From NCBI RefSeq assembly GCF_031326345.1, contig NZ_CP133671.1, forward strand, positions 5,704,001-5,768,000: 64,000 nucleotides of DNA, read 5' to 3'. Below the pieces are notes generated by a model that was not told where the DNA came from, searched no databases, and saw only the letters and a program-made list of their open reading frames with translations. Both the position numbers and the translations under genes were made by a program. How positions within the stretch are numbered: the stretch's first letter is position 1; every line of letters starts with the position of its first letter. The DNA comes from Aureispira sp. CCB-E (lineage in GTDB: Bacteria > Bacteroidota > Bacteroidia > Chitinophagales > Saprospiraceae). Of this stretch, positions 1 through 8,895 are shown in pieces.

Positions 1-1865
1 TTAAAACTAGTAAAGGGCTCGCAGAAGGCTTTGCTTATATTTTTGAAGAGTTGAACGAGTATCACAAATACATCAACCAACTCAATAACTTTGTCTTGTC
101 ACTCATTACGGTAGAAAATGGAGAAAGTAAAGAGGCCTTAGAAAGTCGTAGCAATATCATCAAAAATCTATCTATTGAGGCAATTACGGGTAGTGTTAAT
201 TATATTATTAACTGGCAAAGTCAAGGAAAAACAACCAATGCCATTGAGTCTTTGCGTTCTGCTATGAAAAAAATTGGCGGCAGCGATGTTCCTGGAGCAT
301 TAACGACGACTATGGATGCTTTGTCTCAGTTTAAAACGGCTTTTGATCCTATTGCTGGACGAAATTTCACAAAGTCTTCGGTTACAATCAATGGTCAAAA
401 AGTCTCTTCTGCTGATCGAAACAAGGAGTTTGATAATCCTCTTAACCCAAGCAACGAGAAAACGGCCAATAAAGGTATTGCTATTATGAAAGGTAGTGTA
501 GATACGATTATGGCACTTAAAAAAGTTGTTCAAGAATTTACAAAACCTCCTTCTACGGATACTTTAAGTAAAACCATTGATTTGTGTGACAAATGGAACA
601 CGGCAATTTTGAATCTTAATTTTGAAAAGGATGTCAAAAGTCTTACTAAAAATATAGATATCCTTGCTAAATTCCCTGAAACAAGCACTCCTCCACCAAA
701 GAAAGAGCAAAAGGAGCTTACTATTGAGGAACTCGAAAAAACAGGTGGATTTAGCTTGCCTACATTTAAAAATACCATAAAACAACGTTTGTTAGAATAT
801 ATTGAGCAGCGATTCAAAGAAAAAACGAAAGATTTAAAGAATGTTTATGCACTTCGTTTTGCAGAATTACTAAAGTATATCGACAAAGACTTGGTAACCC
901 CTGAAGAGATTGATCCTGACTACGAAACTCGAAAATTGACTGTCAATTATGTTGATAATATGATGGGCAAGATTGAGGATAGTGATTATGCAGAAATCCT
1001 TAATCCTTTTAAGGAACGCTATCGCAAGCGAATAGACAATGAGATTAATTGGAGAGAACTTAGCAAAGGTAAAGCATCCAAAATAGAAGATGCCGATGGT
1101 TTCAAAAAGAAAACGCCTATTACAACGCATAAGGATGCTAAGAAACAAGGTCCTGCTCAAATTGACTATCATTTAGAAAAAATCAGTGCTTTAGAAGAAG
1201 AAATTTCAAAAAGCACAAAAGACATGGACTTACAAATCTTTTTACCTAATGTGAACATTGTTCAGTTTGAAACGTTCTCTACAGCCAAACCAGAAGCTTT
1301 AGCGGAGCACAAACGCAAATACCCAGATACTTTCCAAAATCTTATTGAAGAAAGTGATACTGCTGCCCTACCTACTGTATTGAGAGCCATGCGCACAACA
1401 GGCAAAGTTGCTGATGGTATTGACATGATGTCTTCTAGTTTTGTGCAAGCTTCTCGTGTTCTAAGTAGTATTGTTCCTGACAACGATATGACGGAAGAAA
1501 ATTTCCAAGTTGGGGCAAAGAAATGGCAATCTGTTGTAGAACTAATTGGTACTGCAGGAGGTGCTGCGGCTAGTATTACAGCTGCTTTTGTTGGGCCATA
1601 CGCCCCTATTCCTCTATTAGTAGGTGGAATTGTAAAAGGAATCACTAGCGCCATTAATGTCATCATTTCTCAGCGTATCAAAGCTTCAGAAGCTAGACAA
1701 TATTTAGATAAATTTATTGCTATTTTTGAGAAAGCAAGTTCGGCACTACAAGGTGCTAGGAATAAGGTTTCTAACCATAGAGAAAATCTACAAACTTGGT
1801 TAGCTTCTATTCTAAATGCAATCAAAAATATTAATGAGAATAAAGAAAGTTTAGAATTGGTATAA
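1..1865 (+). CDS. Large coiled-coil protein with hydrophobic hairpin, 5' end outside window
   Basis: The reading frame is open from base 3, so the true start lies left of the window; an internal TTG at 51 should not be taken as the start. About 620 residues are visible and I do not recognise the family. Most of the protein looks helical and charged. Near the C-terminus (about 110-65 residues from the end) there is a long Gly/Ala/Ile-rich hydrophobic stretch (AGGAAASITAAF, then PIPLLVGGIVKGITSAI), followed by an amphipathic helix (RIKASEARQYLDKFIAIFEK). This helix-hydrophobic hairpin-helix pattern is also seen in alpha-helical pore-forming toxins, but that link is only inference from shape. 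No signal peptide can be judged without the N-terminus. It converges with the DUF3570 gene. The frame is reliable; the function is unknown. Confidence 0.75.
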   Translation, partial: KTSKGLAEGFAYIFEELNEYHKYINQLNNFVLSLITVENGESKEALESRSNIIKNLSIEAITGSVNYIINWQSQGKTTNAIESLRSAMKKIGGSDVPGALTTTMDALSQFKTAFDPIAGRNFTKSSVTINGQKVSSADRNKEFDNPLNPSNEKTANKGIAIMKGSVDTIMALKKVVQEFTKPPSTDTLSKTIDLCDKWNTAILNLNFEKDVKSLTKNIDILAKFPETSTPPPKKEQKELTIEELEKTGGFSLPTFKNTIKQRLLEYIEQRFKEKTKDLKNVYALRFAELLKYIDKDLVTPEEIDPDYETRKLTVNYVDNMMGKIEDSDYAEILNPFKERYRKRIDNEINWRELSKGKASKIEDADGFKKKTPITTHKDAKKQGPAQIDYHLEKISALEEEISKSTKDMDLQIFLPNVNIVQFETFSTAKPEALAEHKRKYPDTFQNLIEESDTAALPTVLRAMRTTGKVADGIDMMSSSFVQASRVLSSIVPDNDMTEENFQVGAKKWQSVVELIGTAGGAAASITAAFVGPYAPIPLLVGGIVKGITSAINVIISQRIKASEARQYLDKFIAIFEKASSALQGARNKVSNHRENLQTWLASILNAIKNINENKESLELV

Positions 1866-1874
1866 TTAAATATA

Positions 1875-1924
1875 ATACTCTGTTGATTACTTCGCTGCTA
1901 CTGCGTAGTTTCAACGGAGTAATG
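1875..1924. repeat. Family A intergenic inverted-repeat element, short form (A1)
   Basis: ATACTCTGTTGA on the left pairs with TCAACGGAGTAAT on the right with one mismatch. Between them is the module TTCGCTGCTACTGCGTAG, shared by many copies in this window. It lies between two convergent genes. Confidence 0.7.
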
Positions 1925-1940
1925 TAAATAATAAATAGGG

Positions 1941-2020
1941 CGGAATTGAAAGGTGTTGCCAACATAAGTCTATCCTAGATTTTTTGTAGCAATCATATAT
2001 TTCAGTTCCGTTCTTTTTTT
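1941..2020 (+). terminator. Probable terminator after the first gene
   Basis: CGGAATTGAAA (1941-1951) pairs with TTTCAGTTCCG (2000-2010) with one G-U, followed by a T-rich run at 2011-2020. The loop is long (48 nt), so this is a moderate call. Confidence 0.45.
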
Positions 2021-2031
2021 AATAAAAATAT

Positions 2032-3243
2032 CTATTTCTTTAAGCCCACTTGTAGACTAATTATATGCGCATAAAGTCCATCGGTTCGATAGAAAAAGGC
2101 ATATCTTAAAATAACATTATTAAAATAAAAACTGGATTTTTTTCCTAGACGAGCATCAGGAAACCAACCGATTCCTATACCTGCTTTAATACTTCCTAAA
2201 GTTGAAAAATCATAATCAGAAGTATAGTATATCGAAGAAGGTTGATGTGCTCCATAAGGTGCAAAATAAGGCGAACCTTGCTGATAATATCCTCTTACAA
2301 ATGGGTATAATGTAATTTTATTGTTGGGTTTGATCGCTGTTTGCAACGCTAAAGTATGCGCCCAAATTCCAAAATTATCCCAATAAAAACGATAAGAAGG
2401 TTGAAAAACCAATGTTTGCTTAAAAAACCAATTGGCTGCAATGCTCAATGGCAAACGAATCCGTTGACGGGGCAAGTTCTCTACTTTGGGATCTGTAGAG
2501 TTGATAAAATAAACTCGATGAAAGGGAGTCGATAATAATCCTTCCTGATATGTTGCTCCAAGCCCTAGATTAAGTCGGAGACGTTTATTAATATCTTGGC
2601 GTACATTTAAATTTATATTGTAGGAATTGCGATGATAAATACCAAACCAATCTATATATCTTAATTCCACAGGATAAATTAATCTAGTAGGTTTAAACCC
2701 TTGGCTAGGGCTGAGACGTCCCCATCTTAGATCATCGAAAAAGAAATCTGTCGCAATAGAAATAGAACGCATTTTATTTTTGCTGCCCCAACTAAACCAA
2801 GTGCTAATACCATCTGACCAATAATCGGACTCAATGCCCAACATATAAGCTGCCCCAAAACTTATATTGTGCTTTTTGAGGCTATACTGATAACCTATTC
2901 TAGCCTGTACGTGATTGTCGTGTTCAGAAGCCGATGATTTAATGAAATTAATTTTATCTGTAGAGGGAGACGTGATTACATCGACACTAGCATCAAAAAT
3001 AATTAAGCTAGAATTGATGCCATAAGCCACATTGGCTCCCGTATGATAGACCTCTAAATGCTCATCTCCTTCCCCTCCCGTTACAGCGGAATGAGTGCCT
3101 TCTTGCGTGTACATAGAGAAAAAAGCTTGAACATCTAAGGTCGTGAGGGCTTTTTTTCGAAAACTACTGTCTCTTTCTTGTCCAAAACAGACCTGTGTGA
3201 GCAGTAACAATAATCCAATCAACTGTTTTTTGGGGATGCGCAT
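2032..3243 (-). CDS. DUF3570 outer-membrane beta-barrel-like protein
   Basis: This 403-residue protein begins with a Sec signal peptide (MRIPKKQLIGLLLLLTQVCFGQ). Alternating aromatic and polar strands follow throughout and it ends in LQVGLKK, as in an outer-membrane barrel. It matches what I know of the DUF3570 family in length and in the pattern of strands such as WFPDARLGKKSSFYFNNV. In many Bacteroidota and Proteobacteria this family sits beside a DUF4266 lipoprotein, a thioredoxin-like protein and the flavin transferase ApbE, exactly the partners found upstream here. That context suggests a role at the outer membrane in an extracytosolic flavin-based redox system; the exact job is unknown. 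It is the last gene of a minus-strand run, 63 bp after the DUF4266 gene. Confidence 0.85.
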   Translation of the reverse strand: MRIPKKQLIGLLLLLTQVCFGQERDSSFRKKALTTLDVQAFFSMYTQEGTHSAVTGGEGDEHLEVYHTGANVAYGINSSLIIFDASVDVITSPSTDKINFIKSSASEHDNHVQARIGYQYSLKKHNISFGAAYMLGIESDYWSDGISTWFSWGSKNKMRSISIATDFFFDDLRWGRLSPSQGFKPTRLIYPVELRYIDWFGIYHRNSYNINLNVRQDINKRLRLNLGLGATYQEGLLSTPFHRVYFINSTDPKVENLPRQRIRLPLSIAANWFFKQTLVFQPSYRFYWDNFGIWAHTLALQTAIKPNNKITLYPFVRGYYQQGSPYFAPYGAHQPSSIYYTSDYDFSTLGSIKAGIGIGWFPDARLGKKSSFYFNNVILRYAFFYRTDGLYAHIISLQVGLKK

Positions 3244-3306
3244 TTTATACTATTTCAATTTTCCAATAGTCTTTACTTATTATTTTTCTGATCACTTAAT
3301 TTATGA

Positions 3307-3555
3307 TTAATTACAACCACAACCACCACTACTTTTCCCCATTCCTCCTCCTGCTGCGCCTTCCCGATAAGTATGAGCACTTTGCTCAAATTTCTCGGGT
3401 GCGTTTTGTTTGAACGCCATATCTTTATCTTCTAAATAGGCTCTTTGATAAGGCTTTACAGTAGTGCAGGATGATACGGCTAGCAATACCCCACCCAAAG
3501 CAAGACTATATTTTAGTTGTAGCCAGTTAAACCTGTTCTTGGCTGGTATATTCAT
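3307..3555 (-). CDS. DUF4266 small lipoprotein
   Basis: This 82-residue protein has a lipoprotein signal ending in AVSSC (lipobox Cys about residue 29), the segment VKPYQRAYLEDKDMAF typical of DUF4266, and a Gly-rich tail ending GGCGCN. DUF4266 proteins are small lipoproteins that accompany DUF3570, thioredoxin and ApbE genes. The first 29 bp overlap the end of the upstream rloB-like gene in another frame, so translation may be coupled, or the start may have been re-made when rloAB was inserted. I see no obvious flavinylation motif (D-x-x-S/T-G/S-A-S/T) in it, so it is probably not itself the flavoprotein. Confidence 0.85.
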   Translation of the reverse strand: MNIPAKNRFNWLQLKYSLALGGVLLAVSSCTTVKPYQRAYLEDKDMAFKQNAPEKFEQSAHTYREGAAGGGMGKSSGGCGCN

Positions 3556-4246
3556 CTGCTAAATCTATTAATTCTTTGATTAAATGATGTACTTTTGTAC
3601 ATGGATTATGCTTTGCATAACTTCTATCTAAATATAGATTTTCTAGTTTTTCTGCATTCTCAATAGCAAAATCTTGATCTCCAAACTTATCTAGAATCGC
3701 AAACATTTCCTCTGAATTTTTTCTATATTTAAAATCCGTTCGATTGGATGCCTTATTAATCTCTTTTTCCAGAAGTTCTTGATATCGTTCCCTCGATATA
3801 CCTGTGTTGTAATAGCTAAAATGTAGAAGATACCATAACTCAAATGCCTCGTTAGACCATGCACAATTTACTTTTGGCTTGGAATTTTCGCCCTTATTAA
3901 TCGCATTGTTAAAATTTTTGGGAGGAAAGCTGTCCTTGTCAAATACCGCCCAAGACTTATCAATTTTTCTTAAATATTTTTCCTCATATCTTTTCCTAAG
4001 TTTTTTAGTTTCTTCTATTATTGATAATGTATTTTTTCCCGTTCCATCAATATCAATATTCGTCAACTCCAAAACGCCTTTTGGAAGAGAAGCTTTTAAA
4101 GACTCAAAATAGTTGGGTTCAGTTTTGACTCCTTCGCAAACAATCAAATAGAACTTTCTTTTCGATTTAAACTGTATTTTTCTTTTTTCTTCTTTTCTTG
4201 CCCTTCTTTTAAGAATGGCATTATCTATTTTTATTTTCCTAGCCAT
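3527..4246 (-). CDS. rloB: RloB-like protein (Toprim-like, abortive-infection type)
   Basis: The 239-residue protein starts with a very basic helix, followed by [11 protein letters not shown] (residues 37-47), an acidic pair in VFDKDS (D103, D105) and [13 protein letters not shown] (about 131-143). This order is the RloB family signature, thought to be a Toprim-like nuclease fold. RloB genes nearly always follow an RloA ATPase gene, as here (8-bp overlap). Pairs of this kind are found in restriction-modification and phage-resistance loci and resemble the AbiL abortive-infection system. It is likely the effector of the pair. Its C-terminus runs into the DUF4266 gene. The family call is firm; a defence role is inference from relatives. 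Confidence 0.85.
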   Translation of the reverse strand: MARKIKIDNAILKRRARKEEKRKIQFKSKRKFYLIVCEGVKTEPNYFESLKASLPKGVLELTNIDIDGTGKNTLSIIEETKKLRKRYEEKYLRKIDKSWAVFDKDSFPPKNFNNAINKGENSKPKVNCAWSNEAFELWYLLHFSYYNTGISRERYQELLEKEINKASNRTDFKYRKNSEEMFAILDKFGDQDFAIENAEKLENLYLDRSYAKHNPCTKVHHLIKELIDLADEYTSQEQV

Positions 4247-5525
4247 TACCTAAAAGTTCTTCAAAATTACCAATAAATGGAATCGCTCCATATCTGCCAT
4301 TAATATAGTCTTTTTCAAAAGACCTATCTTTTCTAATTTTCTTGTTTGACCCCTCTTCTTTGTACTCAATCAAAGAATATAAGTCACTTGCCTCGTATTT
4401 ATCTTTTTCAAAAAAATAAATTTGATCTCTTCTAAATCGACCATATGACAATAAATTAGTATCGTGTGTAGCAAAAATTAACTGTGCATTATTATTATTA
4501 TATTCTGGAGAATTGAATAAATTCGTTATAGCAGCAGTCATTAATGGATGTAATTTAGCATCTAATTCATCAATAACAAGAACCCCACCATACAATAATG
4601 TACGAAAAATAGGTCCAGACATATCAATTACTTTATTTGTACCAGATGACTCATGTTCTCTTAAATCAAAATCCTTATGTCCAATCTGCTTACCCTCTGC
4701 ATTAAACTTTTTGTGTACAGTAGTAATTTTTGCAATTGTTTTCCCCTCTAAATCATTTATGATAACATCTAATAGTTCTGACGGTAAGTCTTTAGGTAAA
4801 ATTTTTCCTTGAAATTTCTCTTTTCGAAACTTTAACTGCTCAAATCCTAAATCTAAATCCTTAAAAAAATCAAGCAGTCTTTCTTTAGATTGTTCTTTGT
4901 CCAACAACGAAAATGTTACATGACTATAATTTTCATGACTTAAACCTGATATAGTTTCTAAATTATTAAACCAACTAATAATTTTAGTTGCTGTCTTTCC
5001 ATTAAACTGATCTACAACTGATAAAAACAAAGCATTATCTCTTGTTTTTGCTTCCAAAGCTTCTCCTTCGTTAAATTCATCAGTAATGCCAATTCCATCC
5101 TTTTCCCTTATAAAAAGAGGAATTTCCTCCTTATCCTCTAACTTAAATAGCCATTCTCCATAGATGGATTTATTATCCATTTCAAACCCGTACCTATATC
5201 TTATTGCTCCAATTAAAAAAACTACTTCGAAAAAAGATGGCTTATTCTCAGTGCTTGTATTCAATAGAAAAGGTACTATTTCAAACCTACTAGCAGAAGA
5301 TTTCTCAGCAGATGTCAAGATTATCATTTTCATAATTGACATTGCCTTTATAAAATTTGATTTTCCACTCGAATTCGCCCCATACAGGACAGCACTCTTT
5401 AATAATTTATTTTTACCATATTTAAATGCTGAATCCTTATATTCCGTAATATTAGTAGCTTCTAATGATAAAGTTTTGGGTTCCTTAAACGATAAAAAAT
5501 TCCCAACTGTAAATTCAATAATCAT
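4239..5525 (-). CDS. rloA: RloA-like AAA ATPase (ABC/SMC-type head)
   Basis: This 428-residue ATPase has the N-terminal pattern [20 protein letters not shown] typical of RloA/AAA_15 proteins. It has a Walker A GANSSGKS at 49-56, a Walker B near residue 312 ([13 protein letters not shown]) and an H-switch near 350 (FATHDTNLL). The domain between Walker A and B is short, without a long coiled coil, so this is an OLD/RloA-type ATPase rather than an SMC protein. It overlaps rloB by 8 bp. The pair probably forms an ATPase-nuclease defence module. It is encoded on the same strand as the flanking thioredoxin-ApbE and DUF4266 genes, between which it is inserted. Confidence 0.87.
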   Translation of the reverse strand: MIIEFTVGNFLSFKEPKTLSLEATNITEYKDSAFKYGKNKLLKSAVLYGANSSGKSNFIKAMSIMKMIILTSAEKSSASRFEIVPFLLNTSTENKPSFFEVVFLIGAIRYRYGFEMDNKSIYGEWLFKLEDKEEIPLFIREKDGIGITDEFNEGEALEAKTRDNALFLSVVDQFNGKTATKIISWFNNLETISGLSHENYSHVTFSLLDKEQSKERLLDFFKDLDLGFEQLKFRKEKFQGKILPKDLPSELLDVIINDLEGKTIAKITTVHKKFNAEGKQIGHKDFDLREHESSGTNKVIDMSGPIFRTLLYGGVLVIDELDAKLHPLMTAAITNLFNSPEYNNNNAQLIFATHDTNLLSYGRFRRDQIYFFEKDKYEASDLYSLIEYKEEGSNKKIRKDRSFEKDYINGRYGAIPFIGNFEELLGNG

Positions 5526-5780
5526 CTTTCATTTTTTATAGTTATTTTATTATTAGTAGTTCGTTGATTAGCTTTCAACAAACTATTGTTATTACAAACA
5601 TAACAATAAAGTGAGATTTTTTCTCACAAAACCCCAAAAAGCCATAATAAAAAGATATATTGCTTTTTCGAAATTATAACAAAGACTTCCGTTTTCGTCT
5701 ACATGTAAATATGCAGCAAAACTATAACTTATGAAAAACATGACTTTCAGCACTTCATATATTTACAACAACAATTCCAA

Positions 5781-7133
5781 CTATTTTTTGATTTGTAAGT
5801 CATCTGAATAATGAATATTTTGATCCTTATCAATAATAATACAATGTGTTTGTGGCATTTGATTGATTAAATCTAGACCAATTTCTGTCCCCAATATAAG
5901 AATACTTGTCGCCAATGCATCGGCTATTTCTGTAAAATCGCTTATTACGGTTACAGATTGCAGCCCTTCGATGGGAAAACCAGTATGTGTATTGATGATG
6001 TGACTATAAATTGTATTTTGATACTCAAAGTTCTTTTCTGAGGTTCCTGATGTAACAACAGCAAAATTCTCTACAGGCAACCATTTGACAATCTTATCTC
6101 GATCCAAAGGGCTTGCAACACCAACTTTCCAAGGGCTGCCATCTGGACGTTGTCCATGTGCATAAATATCCCCACTAGAATTAATCACAAAATTTTCGAC
6201 TCCTTTAGATAACAAAAACTCCTTTATTCGATCAACGGCATAGCCCTGCCCTATCCCACCCAAACCAATCCGCATTCTTGCAGGTATCCTAACTTGGTAA
6301 TCTGGAAGTAATTCTACTTGTTGATAATCTACATACTGAGAGAGCTGTTTGACTTGAACAGAGTCAAAAGGGAATACTTGTGTTTGATCAAACTTCCAAT
6401 AATCATAATAAGCTAAAAAAGTAATGTCAAAAGCTCCCTGTGTCAATTGACTAATAGCAATACTACGTTGCAATAATTTATAGACCTCCTCATGTACTCT
6501 AACGCCTTCTTTTCCTGCTTGTTGATTGATTTTGCTAATATCTGAGCTTGGAATCCATTCCGAAATAAGTGCTTCAATTCGCTTTGCCTCTTTAACACAA
6601 TCCTCAATTAAGGTCCAAGCAGCCTTTGCCTCCTTTTTGGGGGCTACCACAATAAATTCAAAAAAACTTCCCATTAAAGGGACTTTTTTTCTATACTCTT
6701 TGGCTCCTGTTTCAAGGGGCAAATATTGTTTAATTTGTGCGACGAATTGATGAGTGGCTTCGCTTTTGTAATTTAAATGAGCCAACAATTTAAAGTCTTG
6801 GTTGAGTAATAAAAGTTTGGGAAATTCCCCTTGTGGGTTGAAACGTTCTGCTAATGCTTCATTTTGTTGCACAACATCTTTGGGCAATTGGCTTCTTTGA
6901 GGAAAATCACATTTTAACACCACCAAAGCCTCCTCTGCATAAGCTTGAAAGGAAGACTCTTGCAGGACATTTTTATCAAAACGAATGCAAGGCTGGCACC
7001 AGTCAGAGCCTGAAAAAACAAGCAATATGGCTTTATTTTTTTCTTTTGCCCAACGAATTGCTTCTTCTTGATTGGTTGTCGTTTGGCTCTGTGCATAAGT
7101 TGTTAACATCAAAAACAGTAACAATACCAACAT
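5781..7133 (-). CDS. Thioredoxin domain fused to FAD:protein FMN transferase (ApbE)
   Basis: The 450-residue protein has an N-terminal signal segment (MLVLLLFLMLTTYAQSQ). A thioredoxin-like domain with active site WCQPC (residues 45-49) spans about 20-140. From about 145 there is an ApbE domain, marked by PLMGSFFEF, SEWIPSSDISKIN, GLGGIGQGYAVD, NSSGDIYAHG and, near the end, DALATSILILG with the metal-binding acidic residue. ApbE transfers FMN from FAD onto Thr/Ser of exported proteins. The thioredoxin-like domain may handle thiols in the same compartment. Related loci usually encode these two as separate neighbouring genes, so the fusion is noteworthy. The partner genes DUF4266 and DUF3570 lie downstream after the inserted rloAB pair. 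Confidence 0.9.
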   Translation of the reverse strand: MLVLLLFLMLTTYAQSQTTTNQEEAIRWAKEKNKAILLVFSGSDWCQPCIRFDKNVLQESSFQAYAEEALVVLKCDFPQRSQLPKDVVQQNEALAERFNPQGEFPKLLLLNQDFKLLAHLNYKSEATHQFVAQIKQYLPLETGAKEYRKKVPLMGSFFEFIVVAPKKEAKAAWTLIEDCVKEAKRIEALISEWIPSSDISKINQQAGKEGVRVHEEVYKLLQRSIAISQLTQGAFDITFLAYYDYWKFDQTQVFPFDSVQVKQLSQYVDYQQVELLPDYQVRIPARMRIGLGGIGQGYAVDRIKEFLLSKGVENFVINSSGDIYAHGQRPDGSPWKVGVASPLDRDKIVKWLPVENFAVVTSGTSEKNFEYQNTIYSHIINTHTGFPIEGLQSVTVISDFTEIADALATSILILGTEIGLDLINQMPQTHCIIIDKDQNIHYSDDLQIKK

Positions 7134-7690
7134 AATTTATCTAGGTTAATTTGGTTGAATAGTTTACTAAAATCACATAATGATAGAAGTTCTAATAAAT
7201 ATAAGTGCCCTCTATTCGTGTACACAAAGTAATTATTTAGTAAACTACGATGGCTTAATGAATAAAAACAAAGATATAGTTCCACCAATAAGATGCCATA
7301 TTTATTCTAAATAAGTGATCTGAATAAATTATAGTAATAGTAAGAACTGAGTTTTTTAGTTAGTTATTAGCTGTGCTGTTATTTTGTAATTGTTAATTAC
7401 TCCCTCTCGTCACGAACAACGCCTTTCGCAAACCATCGGTAAGCATAACAATGAACCTTTACTTAGTCCTAATTGAGAAACAGAACGGTAAATATATCTG
7501 TAATTGAGGGACGATTACTTAAAGTTATCTAAAATTTATACCACAACTTAAACAACAATTCTACTTTCCCTGTTCTTAGATTAAGCGACTTTTTGTATTT
7601 TTGCCAGCTCATAATGGCTCAGCAAGTTGCTATTTATCCTATTAACCCAAAGCATCTAGTGAGCTATTGTTTAAAATTAACCTTGGTATT
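7134..7690. other. Gene-free stretch with one candidate promoter
   Basis: No open frame with recognisable protein similarity is visible. The only element I can support is a TATTTTTG box at 7596-7603, the Bacteroidota -7 consensus TAnnTTTG, about 90 bp ahead of the DUF3050 start. No clear -33 TTTG is placed at the right distance. Confidence 0.4.
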
Positions 7691-8479
7691 ATGACAAATA
7701 TAGAAACGATTCAAACTCAAATCACTCCTCTTAGAAAAGCTCTAATCGATCATTCTTTGTATCAAAAACTAAGTAGCATAGAAGACATTCAAGCTTTTAT
7801 GGAACAACACGTTTTTGCGGTTTGGGATTTCATGTCTTTACTCAAGGCATTACAACAGCATTTAACTTGTACCCATACACCTTGGGTTCCTAACCCAAAT
7901 CCATTACTGAGTCGCTTTATTAACGAAATTGTATTGGGAGAAGAAAGTGATTTAAACGAGGCTGGTACTCCTCAAAGTCACTTTGATATGTACTTAGATG
8001 CGATGGAACAAGTGGGTGCTAATACTGATTTGATCAAGCGTTTTATCGTAGAAATCAAAGCAGGTGCTTCTGTCAAGGATGCTGCACAAAACCTTCAACT
8101 TAAGCCTGCTGTTCAAGATTTCATCAATTTTACATTTACTGTTATTGATTCCAACAAGCCACATCTTATTGCCTCTGCGTTTACCTTTGGTCGAGAAGAT
8201 TTGATTCCTGATATGTTTTTGGAAATTATCAAAAATGAAGAAGCTGCCAACCAAAAAACATCCTATAGCAAACTAACTTATTATCTAAAAAGGCATATTG
8301 AATTAGATGGAGACGAACATGGTCCTTTGTCTTTGCAAATGGTTCAGGAGTTGTGTGGACATGATGTAAAAAAATGGGACGAAGTATTGGCTGTCGCAAT
8401 ACAAGCACTAGAACAAAGAATCAAATTGTGGGACAGTATTTCCAAACAGCTTTCCGAACAATTAGAACCTAGTTTCTAA
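7691..8479 (+). CDS. DUF3050 protein (heme-oxygenase-like fold)
   Basis: I choose ATG 7691 (MTNIETIQTQ), giving 262 residues; a TTG at 7667 would add eight residues with no support. The pattern VWDFMSLLKALQ, NEIVLGEESD, SHFDMYLDAM, FTFGREDLIPDMF and LKRHIELDGDEHGPLS matches DUF3050, a family predicted to have the all-helical heme-oxygenase-like fold with Glu/His metal ligands. Members of this fold include di-iron oxidases, but the substrate of DUF3050 is unknown to me. It is a soluble, likely cytoplasmic, single-gene unit. Confidence 0.85.
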   Translation: MTNIETIQTQITPLRKALIDHSLYQKLSSIEDIQAFMEQHVFAVWDFMSLLKALQQHLTCTHTPWVPNPNPLLSRFINEIVLGEESDLNEAGTPQSHFDMYLDAMEQVGANTDLIKRFIVEIKAGASVKDAAQNLQLKPAVQDFINFTFTVIDSNKPHLIASAFTFGREDLIPDMFLEIIKNEEAANQKTSYSKLTYYLKRHIELDGDEHGPLSLQMVQELCGHDVKKWDEVLAVAIQALEQRIKLWDSISKQLSEQLEPSF

Positions 8480-8895
8480 CCGCAATTTTTAAAATCGTAT
8501 TGACAATCCTTTAACTAATCAACCGACACACTCTAGTTTTTATTAGATAATACTTTGTTGATTGGACTGGTACTCTATTTTCTTTCGAGAAAGTAAAGTC
8601 ACCCCTCTATTAACACATACCAACTATTTAAAACAACATTTACGAATTATCATTCGTTCTAGTTATAAATTCCCTTTTACCAGATAAAGCCTTGGTTATT
8701 TAAATCTTACGTTTTTGAGCATGGTTAATTTTGGCTTGTTTTTGGTAATTAATAAAATGCCTTCGGATTCTAGAAGTGCTACAATGATGTATAGAACCTA
8801 ACTTACCAACGACTACATTGTAATTCCGTTAACTATTTAGTGTCTTAGACTCGTCCTAATATCAATGTCTAAAACACAAAAAAAATTAACCAGTT
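8480..8895. other. Gene-free stretch
   Basis: No gene is visible. ATACTTTGTTGATTG near 8547-8561 resembles one terminus of the family A repeats, but I could not find a matching second arm, so it may be a decayed copy or chance. Confidence 0.3.

Noticed and set aside
1262-1666. 134-residue minus-strand frame
   Set aside because: It is antisense within the large first gene, with no start context or recognisable motif.
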